From assembly GCF_001418335.1 (NCBI RefSeq), contig NZ_LIPP01000099.1, positions 29,149-93,148 of the forward strand: a stretch of DNA of 64,000 nt, given 5' to 3'. The notes under the pieces are model-generated. The model was not told the DNA's origin. It saw nothing but the letters and a program-made list of their open reading frames with translations, and made no database searches. The translations under genes were made by a program, and so were the position numbers. Of the stretch, positions 16,526 to 24,879 are shown in pieces. The first letter of the stretch is position 1; each line of letters begins with the position of its first letter. This DNA comes from Streptomyces aurantiacus. GTDB lineage: Bacteria > Actinomycetota > Actinomycetes > Streptomycetales > Streptomycetaceae.

Positions 16526-17430
16526 TGCTTCACTGCCCCTTGGGTCACTCCGCTGATCACCCATCGCTGGGCGAACAGGTAGACAAGTACGGTCGGCGCC
16601 ATCGCCATGAGATACGAGGCGAACGCGATGTTGTAGTTCGTGCCGAACTGGCTCTGGAAAATACTCTGGACGACAGGCAGCGTCTGCTGCGCCGGATCGG
16701 CGGTGATGAGCGACGGCAGCATGTAGTCGTTCCACGAGGCGAGGAAGGCGAAGATGCCGACCGTCGCGTTCATCGGACCGAGCAGCGGCATGATGATGCG
16801 CCAGAAGATCTGCCATGTGGTGGCGCCGTCGATGCGTGCGCTCTCCTCCAGTGCCGCCGGGATGGAGCGGAGGAAGGCGCTGTAGAGCAGGACGCTGAAG
16901 GAGAGCTGGAAGACGATGTGCAGGAGCGCGACGCCCACCGGACTGTCGATGCCCAGCAGGGCGGTGAGTTTGATCTGCGGCAGCGCCACGACGGGGAACG
17001 GCAGGAACATCGCTCCCAGCAGGTAGTAGAACGACCACCGGAACAGCCGCCGGTCCCAGTTGCGGGCGATGGCGTACGCGGCCAGCGAGCTGAGGACGAG
17101 CGTGCCGATCACTGTCGCGGCGGCCACCGCGAGCGAGATGCCGAAGGAGACCGGGAAGTCGGTGAGACGCCACGCGGTGGCGAAGCTGTCCGGGTTCAGC
17201 GGCCAGGGCAGGGCGAAGGCGTTCCCGTCGGCTGCCTGGGACGTCGACTTGAGCGACATCGCGATCGTGACGTACAGGGGGATGACGACCACCAGGGCGG
17301 CGATCATGAGGCTGATCGTGACCGTCCGACTGGCGGCGCCGATCCGCTTCCGCTTCGGGTTCACCGGCGGCCGGCTGTCGGGCTCGGTGCCAGGGGGTGT
17401 GGTGCGCGCGTGCGTCGGGGTGGTGGTCAT
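16522..17430 (-). CDS. Carbohydrate ABC transporter permease (MalG-type)
   Basis: 302 aa with six membrane segments after a Pro/Lys-rich cytoplasmic N-terminus, and the EAA loop EESARIDGATTWQIFWRIIMPLLGP near residue 200, which contacts the ATPase. CUT1 family. It starts by TGATG overlap with the upstream permease stop and ends by ATGA overlap with the GH31 gene, so all three are coupled. No ATP-binding subunit is encoded in the operon; in Streptomyces the shared ATPase MsiK normally serves such importers. Confidence 0.95.
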   Translation of the reverse strand: MTTTPTHARTTPPGTEPDSRPPVNPKRKRIGAASRTVTISLMIAALVVVIPLYVTIAMSLKSTSQAADGNAFALPWPLNPDSFATAWRLTDFPVSFGISLAVAAATVIGTLVLSSLAAYAIARNWDRRLFRWSFYYLLGAMFLPFPVVALPQIKLTALLGIDSPVGVALLHIVFQLSFSVLLYSAFLRSIPAALEESARIDGATTWQIFWRIIMPLLGPMNATVGIFAFLASWNDYMLPSLITADPAQQTLPVVQSIFQSQFGTNYNIAFASYLMAMAPTVLVYLFAQRWVISGVTQGAVKQ

Positions 17431-18347
17431 CAGAGTCGCAGGCCCCTTCCCCGGGTGGCCAGCAACTGCAGCAGCGAGACCACGACGGTGAGGACGAAGA
17501 AGACGGTCGCGTTGGCCATCTGGTAGGCGTAGTCGCCGCCCGTGTATCCGGTGAAGATCGTCATGGCGACACTGCGGGTCTCGGTGCCGGGCCCGCCCTG
17601 GGTGAGCGCGACGATGATGTCGTAGGCGTTCAGATAGCCCTTGATGCCGAGGATCGTGTTGATCAGGATGAATCCGGCGATCAGCGGCAGCGTGACGGAC
17701 CTGAACCTGCGCCAGGGCGACGCCCCGTCGATGGCGGCGGCCTCGTAGAGCTCGTCGGGGATCGACAGCAGGCCCGCGATGTAGATCAGCAGGGCGCCGG
17801 GGATCGTCTGCCACGCGGACACGATGACAATGGCGATCCAGGCGAGGTCCGGGTTGCCGAGGATGCTCTCCTCCAGCGGGCCGAAGCCGATGGATCCGGC
17901 CACGCTCGGCAGGGTGTTGGAGAACAGGTAGTTGAAGACGTAGGCGATGACGATGCCGGAAATCACCATCGGGATGACGAAGATGCTGCGCAGCGCTGTC
18001 GCGAACCGGATGCGGCTGGTCAGCCCCAGCGCGAGTGCGAGCGCCACGGCCTGGGCGAGGATCACGGTGACGAGGGCGAAGCCGATGGTGAACGCGTAGG
18101 CGTCGAAGACGGCCGGGTCGGAGAACACGGCCCGGTAGTTCGTGATCCCGACGAACGACCAGTTTCCGAAGCCGACGTAGTCCGTGAAGCTGTAGAAGAT
18201 GCCCACCACGGCGGGGAGCAGGACCAGGGCGGTGAACAGCAGCAGTGTGGGCAGCAGGAACCAGTAGAAGACGGGTTCGACACGGCGTCGCCCGGCGCGG
18301 CGGCTCGCGCCGGCCGCACCTCGTGCGACCCGGGCGGAAACGGACAT
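17430..18347 (-). CDS. Carbohydrate ABC transporter permease (MalF-type)
   Basis: 305 aa with six predicted membrane segments beginning at FYWFLLPTLLLFTALVLLPA. The EAA loop PDELYEAAAIDGASPWRRFRSVTLPLI and the signature LTQGGPGTETRS near residue 245 are typical of CUT1 sugar permeases. AGGAGAAGAGCCC precedes ATG 18347, a strong ribosome site. It pairs with the permease at 16522 and the lipoprotein at 18665 as one importer. A 317-bp gap separates it from the solute-binding gene. Confidence 0.95.
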   Translation of the reverse strand: MSVSARVARGAAGASRRAGRRRVEPVFYWFLLPTLLLFTALVLLPAVVGIFYSFTDYVGFGNWSFVGITNYRAVFSDPAVFDAYAFTIGFALVTVILAQAVALALALGLTSRIRFATALRSIFVIPMVISGIVIAYVFNYLFSNTLPSVAGSIGFGPLEESILGNPDLAWIAIVIVSAWQTIPGALLIYIAGLLSIPDELYEAAAIDGASPWRRFRSVTLPLIAGFILINTILGIKGYLNAYDIIVALTQGGPGTETRSVAMTIFTGYTGGDYAYQMANATVFFVLTVVVSLLQLLATRGRGLRL

Positions 18348-18664
18348 GGGCTCTTCTCCTCGATGCGGCTCTGGGCGGGGCTGAGGGCTCCTGATGGATC
18401 TCCGTGGGTGAGGGAGCGGCGGTCGGGCGGCCGGTGCGGGCTCCGAGGGTCCCCGGCCGGCCGGCGGCTGGACGAGCGCCTGACGCGGGGCCTCGTACCG
18501 GCCGTACTCGCGTCTTGCTCCCGGTGCGGTGAGTGGGGATCGCCCCTGCTCCAAGAGCCTCGGGGACCTCGGGGGGAACCTCGGGGAGAGCGTGCCTGGC
18601 GTCGCGACGCCGCGGAGGCCCGTCGGCGGCCCGCCCGCGACCCGCCCGCGACCCGCCGGCAGGC
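18348..18664. other. 317-bp gap between solute-binding protein and permease genes
   Basis: No gene is seen here. It holds three closely spaced CCTCGGGG motifs (about 18568-18596) and a CCCGCCCGCGA repeat near 18630-18655, close to the solute-binding protein stop. This GC-rich repeat tract could form RNA structure that lowers permease expression relative to the binding protein, but I see no canonical terminator with a T tract. Confidence 0.4.
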
Positions 18665-19981
18665 TTACGCCGAGGAGCGGATCGCGAGGCGTCGCCAGTC
18701 GCTGTCGAGTTGCTTGAGCATGGACTCGAAGTTGCCCGACGAGATGGCGCTCTGAAGGTAGTTGCCCAGCGGGATGGACACCGGGATGAACGTTCCTGCG
18801 CCCGGGTAGAAGGCGGCCGAGTCCACATAGGGCTGCAGGCCGGCCAGTCGGGGGTCCTTGGCCGGCGGCGCGTCCTCGGTCACTCCGTAGGCGAGGTTGT
18901 CCCGGTTGTAGCCGTTGATGATCGCGGGTTCCATCAGGAAGTTGACGAGCTCCCGGGCCTCGTCCTTGTGCTGTGAGCCGGTCGGGATCCACAGCGCGAG
19001 GTCGATGTTGACCCTCGCCTGCCGGTCGCTCGCCCGGTCCGTGACGGGCAGCGCGAACGTCCCGACGTCGAGTTTCGGGTTCACCGCGGCGATCTGGGAC
19101 AGCGCCCAGGGGCCCTGGAGGTACATCGCCGCCTGGCCCTTGCCGAAGGCCAGGTTGCCGTCGGCGTAGGAACGGGAGGCGGCGTCCGGGTTGTAGTACC
19201 TCGTGATGGCGCGCGCCCGGTCCATCGGCTCGGCGAACGTCTTCTGGAAGGAGACGGCCGAGTCCGGTCCGATGTCGGTGCCCTGTTCGTCGAGCCGGGA
19301 GAAGAAGGATGGCGTGTCGACGAGGCTGCCGACCGCGTAGTCGAAGAGCCCCTGCCATATCGTCCAGGTGTCCTTGCCCGTGGCGTAGACCGGCGTGACC
19401 CCGGCCGTCTTCAGCTCCTTGCAGACGTCGATGAACTCGGACCAGGTCGTCGGCACCGGCAGGCGGTGCTTGGCGAAGATCTGCTTGTTGTAGATGACCC
19501 CGGCGGCAGCCAGCGAGTAGGGCAGGACGCTGGTACGTCCCGGATACTTCGCGTACTGCTCGGAGAGTCTGCCGATGTCCGCGGGGATACGGCGCGCGGC
19601 GGGCAGGTCCGACAGGTCGGAGAGCACGCCCCGCTCGATGTAGCGGGCCAGCTCCAGGTTGTCGTTGAAGCAGCCCACGTCGGCAGGCTTCTCACGGACG
19701 AACTGCGGCGCGATGATCACGGTGTCGTCGTGGATCACCTTGATCCCCGGACGCCGCTTCTCGAACTGCCGCAGCAGTTTGTCGAAGTAGGCGAGCACCT
19801 CCGTCTTCTGCTCGTAGAAACGGATGGTCGTCCCACCGCTTCCCGAGGCGTCGCCGCCGCAGCCGGTGAGTCCCGCCGCGCCCAGCAGGGCCCCGGCGCC
19901 GACGCCGGCCGACGCGAGGAGGCCGCGGCGGCTGATCCCTCGTACGCCTCGGCTCGTGGGGCGCCTTGTTCCGGTCGTCAC
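18665..19981 (-). CDS. Sugar ABC transporter solute-binding lipoprotein
   Basis: 438 aa. Twin-arginine signal SRRGLLASAGVGAGALLGAAG followed by lipobox LTGC (Cys about residue 41), then a CUT1 binding-protein fold with GVIYNKQIFAKHRLPVPTTWSEF and AAMYLQGPWALSQI. It anchors outside the membrane and delivers an oligosaccharide to the permeases encoded downstream. The LacI-type operator at 20052-20065 is 71 bp upstream of the ATG, so this is the first gene of the operon. Confidence 0.96.
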   Translation of the reverse strand: MTTGTRRPTSRGVRGISRRGLLASAGVGAGALLGAAGLTGCGGDASGSGGTTIRFYEQKTEVLAYFDKLLRQFEKRRPGIKVIHDDTVIIAPQFVREKPADVGCFNDNLELARYIERGVLSDLSDLPAARRIPADIGRLSEQYAKYPGRTSVLPYSLAAAGVIYNKQIFAKHRLPVPTTWSEFIDVCKELKTAGVTPVYATGKDTWTIWQGLFDYAVGSLVDTPSFFSRLDEQGTDIGPDSAVSFQKTFAEPMDRARAITRYYNPDAASRSYADGNLAFGKGQAAMYLQGPWALSQIAAVNPKLDVGTFALPVTDRASDRQARVNIDLALWIPTGSQHKDEARELVNFLMEPAIINGYNRDNLAYGVTEDAPPAKDPRLAGLQPYVDSAAFYPGAGTFIPVSIPLGNYLQSAISSGNFESMLKQLDSDWRRLAIRSSA

Positions 19982-20051
19982 CTCGTTGCCTCCAGAGGTC
20001 CGTCACGCAACCTCGGGGCGCGTGAGCCGTGTGCAAGCGGGCGCGGCGAAC

Positions 20052-20065
20052 TTACAGCGCTGTAA
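20052..20065. promoter_or_regulatory. LacI-type operator TTACAGCGCTGTAA (ABC/GH31 operon)
   Basis: Perfect 14-bp palindrome between the divergent solute-binding protein (19981) and LacI regulator (20218) genes. The same core recurs at 21340-21355 in front of the GH2 gene. It has the central CG expected of LacI-family operators. Confidence 0.8.
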
Positions 20066-20217
20066 AATTGAGTGTCAACCACTTGCCGCCCATGTTTTCG
20101 GCGTGCCCGCTCGACCGTCCGGTGCACCCGACGCGGGCCGGGAACGGCCCGGTAGAGTCGCAGACCGCCGACGGAGCGTCGCGTGGCACCAAGGACCGAG
20201 CGTCACCGAGGAGCGAA

Positions 20218-21300
20218 GTGTCCAACGTCCGGCTGAGCGATGTGGCCAAGCATGCAGGCGTCTCGCCGAAGACCGTCTCGAACGTCGTCCACGGCTACGT
20301 ACACGTGCGTGAAAGCACGCGGGCCCGGGTGCAGAGCGCGATCGACGAGCTCGGCTACCGTCCCGACATGCGCGGCCGCAACCTCGCCACCGGCCGCACC
20401 AGGATGCTCGCCCTGGCCTTCCCCGATCTGCGCATTCCCTACTTCGCCGAGCTCGCCCACGTCATCGCGGAGGCGGCCGGCGAGCGTGGCTACCGGCTGC
20501 TGCTCGAAGAGTCGGGCGGGGCGCCCGAGGTCGAGCGGGCGATCCTCTCCACGGAGGAGGCCGGGATCGTCGACGGAGTGCTCTTCCAGCCGGTCTGGCT
20601 GACCTCGACCGAGATCGCCCAGCACCGCAGGGACGTGCCGGTCGTCCTGCTCGGCGAGAGCATCGCCCCGCTCAGTGTCGACCACGTCCACATCGACAAC
20701 ATCGCGGCGGCCGCGCAGGTGGTGGAGCATCTGGCCGCGCTCGGCCGACGGCGCATCGCCTTCCTGTGCGCCGAGAGCCCGGCGCCCTCCGAGACGTCGA
20801 AGCAGCGTCTGATCGGTTACCAGCAGGGGCTTGAGGCCTGTGGGCTGCCCGTCGACACCTCGCTCGTCGTCACCGGCAGCGTGGCCGACGCGGACGCCGC
20901 CGGTGCGTCCCTCGCGGCCGCGCTCGACGCCGGTATGACGCCGGACGCCATCCTCTGCCGCGACGACCTGGCCGCCCTGGGGGCGCTGCGCACCCTGACC
21001 GACCGGGGCCTTCGGGTACCGGAGGACGTCGCGATCACCGGCTGGGACGACATCACTCTGGCGTCGGCGGTCCGGCCGAGCCTCACCTCCATCCGTGCCG
21101 ACGGCCCGCAGCTGGCCCGGCGCGCGCTGGATCTTCTGCTTGAGCGCGTGGACGGGTACGACGGCCTGGGCCGGCACGAGACCGTCGGCCATTCACTCGT
21201 GGTCCGCGAGAGCGCGCCGGCACCCGCACCGGCACCCGCACCGGCTCCGGCTCCGGCTCCGGGAGCGGCATCCGCACCGGCTCGGACTCCGTCCGCCTGA
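20218..21300 (+). CDS. LacI-family transcriptional regulator of the GH31/GH2 locus
   Basis: 360 aa from GTG 20218, preceded by GAGGAG; an upstream in-frame ATG at 20029 would place the operator inside the coding region and is rejected. HTH at the N-terminus (VRLSDVAKHAGVSPKTVSNVVHGY), hinge helix, then a periplasmic-binding-type effector domain ending in GWDDITLASAVRPSLTSI. The C-terminus carries a Pro-Ala dipeptide tail encoded by CCGGCACCCGCA-like repeats (about 21214-21262), which is unusual for LacI proteins. Divergent from the ABC operon and upstream of GH2; both promoters carry the same palindrome, so it should repress both arms and itself until a sugar binds. Confidence 0.95.
   Translation: MSNVRLSDVAKHAGVSPKTVSNVVHGYVHVRESTRARVQSAIDELGYRPDMRGRNLATGRTRMLALAFPDLRIPYFAELAHVIAEAAGERGYRLLLEESGGAPEVERAILSTEEAGIVDGVLFQPVWLTSTEIAQHRRDVPVVLLGESIAPLSVDHVHIDNIAAAAQVVEHLAALGRRRIAFLCAESPAPSETSKQRLIGYQQGLEACGLPVDTSLVVTGSVADADAAGASLAAALDAGMTPDAILCRDDLAALGALRTLTDRGLRVPEDVAITGWDDITLASAVRPSLTSIRADGPQLARRALDLLLERVDGYDGLGRHETVGHSLVVRESAPAPAPAPAPAPAPAPGAASAPARTPSA
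21214..21262 (+). repeat. Hexamer repeats encoding a Pro-Ala tail
   Basis: Tandem CCGGCA/CCCGCA/CCGGCT hexamers at the 3' end of the LacI gene encode (Pro-Ala)n. Similar in-frame hexamer arrays occur in the amine fusion gene of this window. Confidence 0.8.
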
Positions 21301-21339
21301 GCGCCGCACCCGATCCCACGCTGCCGCGTTCGGCCGGTC

Positions 21340-21355
21340 TTTACAGCGCTGTAAA
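21340..21355. promoter_or_regulatory. LacI-type operator TTTACAGCGCTGTAAA (GH2 gene)
   Basis: Perfect 16-bp palindrome 88 bp upstream of the GH2 ATG, sharing its 14-bp core with the site at 20052-20065. Places the GH2 gene in the same regulon as the GH31/ABC operon. Confidence 0.8.
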
Positions 21356-21442
21356 TGGATGTTGAGATAGCCCGGCGACGTATGAGTCCGGTGAGTCCGA
21401 TACGAGTCCGATCCGATCCCCCGCCGCAGGAGACACACAGCC

Positions 21443-23311
21443 ATGCCCGATGCGCATCCCCCGACCGCGGTTTCGTCCAGCCCGGCGGCCATCCCCCGGC
21501 CGGAGTACCCCCGGCCCTCCTTCGTCCGCCAGGACTGGCTCAACCTCAACGGCACCTGGCAGTTCGCCCGCGACCCCGGCGACAGCGGCCTGGAGCGCGG
21601 CCTGGTCACCTCCGAACTGCCGGAGCGCATCCTCGTCCCGTTCTGCCCGGAGTCGGAACTGTCCGGGATCGGCGACACGGACTTCCACCACGCCGTCTGG
21701 TACCGGCGCACGGTGCGTGTCCCCGACGCCTGGGCCGGCCGTCGGCCACTCCTGCACTTCGGCGCCGTGGACCACGACGCCACCGTCTGGGTCAACGGGC
21801 ACGAAGTCGCCCGGCACAGCGGCGGCTTCACCCCGTTCACCGCCGACCTGGGCGATGTGGTCCGAGCGGGCGAGGAGGCGGTCGTCGTGGTGCGGGCCCG
21901 GGACAGCGCCCGCGGCCCCCAGGCCCGCGGCAAGCAGTCCACGGAGTACGCCAACCACAGCTGTGTCTACACCCGGACCACCGGTATCTGGCAGACCGTG
22001 TGGCTGGAGCCGGTCGCCCCCACACATCTGCGGCGCCCCCGGATCACACCCGACCTGGCCGCCGGTTCGTTCCACGTGGAGGTGCCGCTGGCCGGAAGGC
22101 GGATCGGCCATCGGGTCCGCGGCGAACTGCGCGACGCCCAGGGCGTGGTCGTGGGAAGCTCCGTGTCGGCGGACTTCGACCTCGCGCCGCGCCTCGTCCT
22201 GCCCCTCCCCTCGGACCGCCGCCGCACCTGGTCACCCGAGGACCCGCATCTGTACGAGCTGGTCCTGGAACTGACCGACCCGAACGGCACCGTGATCGAC
22301 CGCACCGTGTCCACGGCCGGACTGCGCTCGGTGACACTCGACGGCAAACGCATCCTCATCAACGGCGCACCCGTCTTCCAGCGCCTGGTGCTCGATCAGG
22401 GCTGGTACCCCGACGGCCTGATGACCGCGCCGGACGACGCCTCGTTGATCCGCGACATCGAACTCTCCCTCGCCGCGGGCTTCAACGGCGCGCGGCTGCA
22501 CCAGAAGGTGTTCGAAGAGCGCTTCCTGCACCACGCGGACCGGCTGGGCTACCTGGTCTGGGGCGAGTTCGGGGACTGGGGCGCCGCGACGGGGCCGGTC
22601 AGCGGCGACAACCAGCAGCCGACCGCCGGCTTCGTCGCCCAGTGGCTGGAGGCCGTGGAGCGCGACTACTCCCACCCGTCGATCGTCGGCTGGTGTCCAC
22701 TCAACGAAACCCGCCAGGAACTCACGGACCGCCAGAGCGTTCTCGACGACGTCACCCGTGCCATGTTCCTCGCCACCAAGGCAGCGGACACCTCCCGGCC
22801 CGTCCTCGACGCGTCCGGCTACGCCCACCGCGTACTCGACACCGACGTCTACGACTCGCACTGCTACGAACAGGACCCCGAGGTCTTCCGCAAGTTGATG
22901 GCGGGGCTGGACAAGAACACCCCCTTCGTCAACCCGCAGGACGAGACGCCGCAGTCCACCTGGTCCCTGCCCTACCGCGGACAGCCCTACTTCTGCAGCG
23001 AGTTCGGCGGCATCTGGTGGAATCCCGACGAGGCGCGGGCCGTCGGAGAGGACCGGCTGCTCTCCTGGGGCTACGGCCAACGCCCCCGCGACGAGGAGGA
23101 GTTCCACCAGCGCTTCGCCGGGCTGACCGGTGTCCTGCTCGACGACTCCGGCATGTTCGGCTACTGCTACACCCAGCTGACGGACGTCTTCCAGGAACAG
23201 AACGGCATCTACCGTTTCGACCGCACGAGCAAGCTCGACGTGGAGCGGGTCCGGGCAGCGCAGCAGCGGCCTGCCGCGTTCGAGGCCGACGGTACGCAAG
23301 AACGACCGTAA
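21443..23311 (+). CDS. Glycoside hydrolase family 2 protein
   Basis: 622 aa: jelly-roll sugar-binding domain (about 20-190, with WLNLNGTWQFARDP and VDHDATVWVNGHEV), immunoglobulin-like domain (about 200-310), and a TIM barrel with acid/base Glu422 in CPLNET and nucleophile Glu520 in YFCSEFGG. This compact three-domain form without the large C-terminal lacZ domains resembles beta-glucuronidase/beta-galactosidase-type GH2 enzymes. No signal peptide, so it is intracellular. The shared LacI operator ties it to the GH31 enzyme and importer; GH31 plus GH2 together would suit a branched plant oligosaccharide such as a galactosylated xyloglucan fragment, but this is inference. Confidence 0.93.
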   Translation: MPDAHPPTAVSSSPAAIPRPEYPRPSFVRQDWLNLNGTWQFARDPGDSGLERGLVTSELPERILVPFCPESELSGIGDTDFHHAVWYRRTVRVPDAWAGRRPLLHFGAVDHDATVWVNGHEVARHSGGFTPFTADLGDVVRAGEEAVVVVRARDSARGPQARGKQSTEYANHSCVYTRTTGIWQTVWLEPVAPTHLRRPRITPDLAAGSFHVEVPLAGRRIGHRVRGELRDAQGVVVGSSVSADFDLAPRLVLPLPSDRRRTWSPEDPHLYELVLELTDPNGTVIDRTVSTAGLRSVTLDGKRILINGAPVFQRLVLDQGWYPDGLMTAPDDASLIRDIELSLAAGFNGARLHQKVFEERFLHHADRLGYLVWGEFGDWGAATGPVSGDNQQPTAGFVAQWLEAVERDYSHPSIVGWCPLNETRQELTDRQSVLDDVTRAMFLATKAADTSRPVLDASGYAHRVLDTDVYDSHCYEQDPEVFRKLMAGLDKNTPFVNPQDETPQSTWSLPYRGQPYFCSEFGGIWWNPDEARAVGEDRLLSWGYGQRPRDEEEFHQRFAGLTGVLLDDSGMFGYCYTQLTDVFQEQNGIYRFDRTSKLDVERVRAAQQRPAAFEADGTQERP

Positions 23312-23423
23312 GGCTGCCGGGCTGTCTCGTCAGGGGCTCGCCTGTGCCTTGCGCCGCTTGCCCGAGTGCCGGGCTGCCCGCAGCAGGACCACCGGCAGGG
23401 CCGGCGCGAGGCACAGCTCTCCT

Positions 23424-23508
23424 TGCTGCGGACATGCCGCCGGACGTGCCGCATCGAGAGGCCCACGGCCTCGGTGATCCGGTCATCGCTCGTGGCACCC
23501 ACTCCCTG
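23424..23508 (-). pseudogene. Possible remnant of a LuxR-type HTH
   Basis: In the 224-bp gap after GH2 the minus strand reads GATSDDRITEAVGLSMRHVRRH, which resembles the LuxR C-terminal helix-turn-helix (DxxIAxxLGxSxRTVRRHV). The frame then becomes unlike any protein, and a plausible continuation lies in another frame, as expected for decay. No intact start or domain. Short match, so low confidence. Confidence 0.25.
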
Positions 23509-23535
23509 TGGTGACGGCGGAGCAAGGCGATCGTT

Positions 23536-24756
23536 ATGATGACCGGAATCGTTCAAACGAACATTTCGGGGTGGGGCAAGGTGCGGGAGCCGGTCGATCT
23601 CAGGCGCCAGCGAATCCTGGCGGCGGTCCAGGCACGCGGAGCGGCGCGGGTCCGGGACCTCGCCGACGAGTTGCAGGTCTCGGTGGTGACGGTGCGCCGG
23701 GACGTGGAGGAGCTGACGCGCGAGGGCAGGCTGCGTCGCGGACACGGGGTCGTCCGGTCGACGCTGCCCGCCCAGGAGGTCCTCTCGGGCGGCCTCTCCG
23801 AAGGGGACAGGGTGGCCGTCGTGGTGCCGGAACGGCACTCGTACCTGACCGAGACCCTGCATGGCGCGCGTACGGCACTGGAGGAGGCCGGGATGCGCAT
23901 GGCGCTGCACATCGCCCCCCAGGTGACCGGCGCCGAACGCCCCCTGGTGGAACGGGCGTTGGCCGACGGCGCCCGCGGTCTGCTGCTCGCGCCCCGCTGG
24001 CACAGCAGGGCGGCGGAGGACGCCGACCACGGCTGGCTCGCCGCGCTGGACGTACCCACGGTGCTGATGGAGCGCCGTCCGCGGCAGGGCAGCGCGGCAC
24101 ACGCCCTGGACTCGGTGTGCTCCGACCACTGGTACGGCGCTCATCTCGCGGTGGAGCACCTGGTGGGGCTCGGTCACCGGCGGATCGTGTTCGCGACCCG
24201 GGAGGACAGTCCGACCGCGCGCACGCTGCGGGCCGCCTTCACGAGCATCGCCGGGGCGCATCCGCTGCTGGAGGAGTGGGCGTGGGCGCTGATATCCCCG
24301 CAGGCGGGGCGCGAAGGCCCATACACCGCCGACGAGACGGCCGGCCTGCCGCGGTTGCTGCGCAGGGTGCGGGCGACCGCGGTGGTGCTGCACAGCGACG
24401 TGGACGCGCTGATGGTCGTCCAGCAACTGGCGGACGACGCGGTGCGGGTGCCCGAGGACTGCTCCGTCGTGGCGTACGACGACGTGGTGGCCGCGCTCGC
24501 CACGTCCCCCCTGACAGCCGTGTCCCCGCCCAAGGCGGAGGTCGGCCGCGTGGCCGCCGAGCTGTTGGTCCAACGCCTTCGCGAGGGCGGGGAGCGACCC
24601 GCGCGCCGCGTCGAGCTGCTTCCGCGGCTGATGGTGCGTGGCTCCACCCGGGCATGGCGGGGTCCCCTGGAGGGAACCGCCGCTCAGAGCGATACCGCTC
24701 GGGACGATGCCGGTCGGAGCGATGCCGCCACGGTCGATGTCACCACGCCCAACTAA
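23536..24756 (+). CDS. DeoR-type HTH / LacI-type effector domain hybrid regulator
   Basis: 406 aa from ATG 23536. The N-terminus has a DeoR winged helix (RRQRILAAVQARGAARVRDLADELQVSVVTVRRDVEEL), followed not by a DeoR sugar-phosphate domain but by a LacI/periplasmic-binding-like domain (VAVVVPERHSYLTETLHGARTALEEAG to VVAYDDVVAALATSPLTAVSPP). GTG 23581 (VREPVDLRRQR), after GGGGTGGGGC, is an alternative start that would leave the GTTCAAACGAAC element at 23551-23562 outside the gene. A likely sugar-responsive regulator of the downstream ABC operon, whose promoter region carries repeated CGTTTG. The low-complexity Asp/Ala C-terminus is dispensable-looking. Confidence 0.9.
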   Translation: MMTGIVQTNISGWGKVREPVDLRRQRILAAVQARGAARVRDLADELQVSVVTVRRDVEELTREGRLRRGHGVVRSTLPAQEVLSGGLSEGDRVAVVVPERHSYLTETLHGARTALEEAGMRMALHIAPQVTGAERPLVERALADGARGLLLAPRWHSRAAEDADHGWLAALDVPTVLMERRPRQGSAAHALDSVCSDHWYGAHLAVEHLVGLGHRRIVFATREDSPTARTLRAAFTSIAGAHPLLEEWAWALISPQAGREGPYTADETAGLPRLLRRVRATAVVLHSDVDALMVVQQLADDAVRVPEDCSVVAYDDVVAALATSPLTAVSPPKAEVGRVAAELLVQRLREGGERPARRVELLPRLMVRGSTRAWRGPLEGTAAQSDTARDDAGRSDAATVDVTTPN

Positions 24757-24760
24757 TGAG

Positions 24761-24805
24761 CGTTTGAGCGTTTGTTTTTCTTCTGATCGATCTATTGACC
24801 GTTTG
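24761..24805. promoter_or_regulatory. CGTTTG direct repeats, candidate operators of the hybrid regulator
   Basis: CGTTTG occurs at 24761-24766, 24769-24774 and 24800-24805 just upstream of the solute-binding protein gene, and inverted (CAAACG) at 23554-23559 at the start of the regulator gene. DeoR proteins often bind short direct repeats spaced by about 8-10 bp, so these are likely sites for the regulator at 23536-24756. Confidence 0.55.
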
Positions 24806-24879
24806 GATCGAAGCGTTGAGGATTCCCGTGTCCCGAACAGCCGTGTCCCCCCGGACACGCAGGAGCCGCGGGAGGCGCC

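Noticed and set aside
24761..24805. Rho-independent terminator with T tract (TTTGTTTTTC)
   Set aside because: The T-rich stretch is not preceded by a GC stem and sits in the promoter region of the ABC operon, so the CGTTTG repeats are read as operators.
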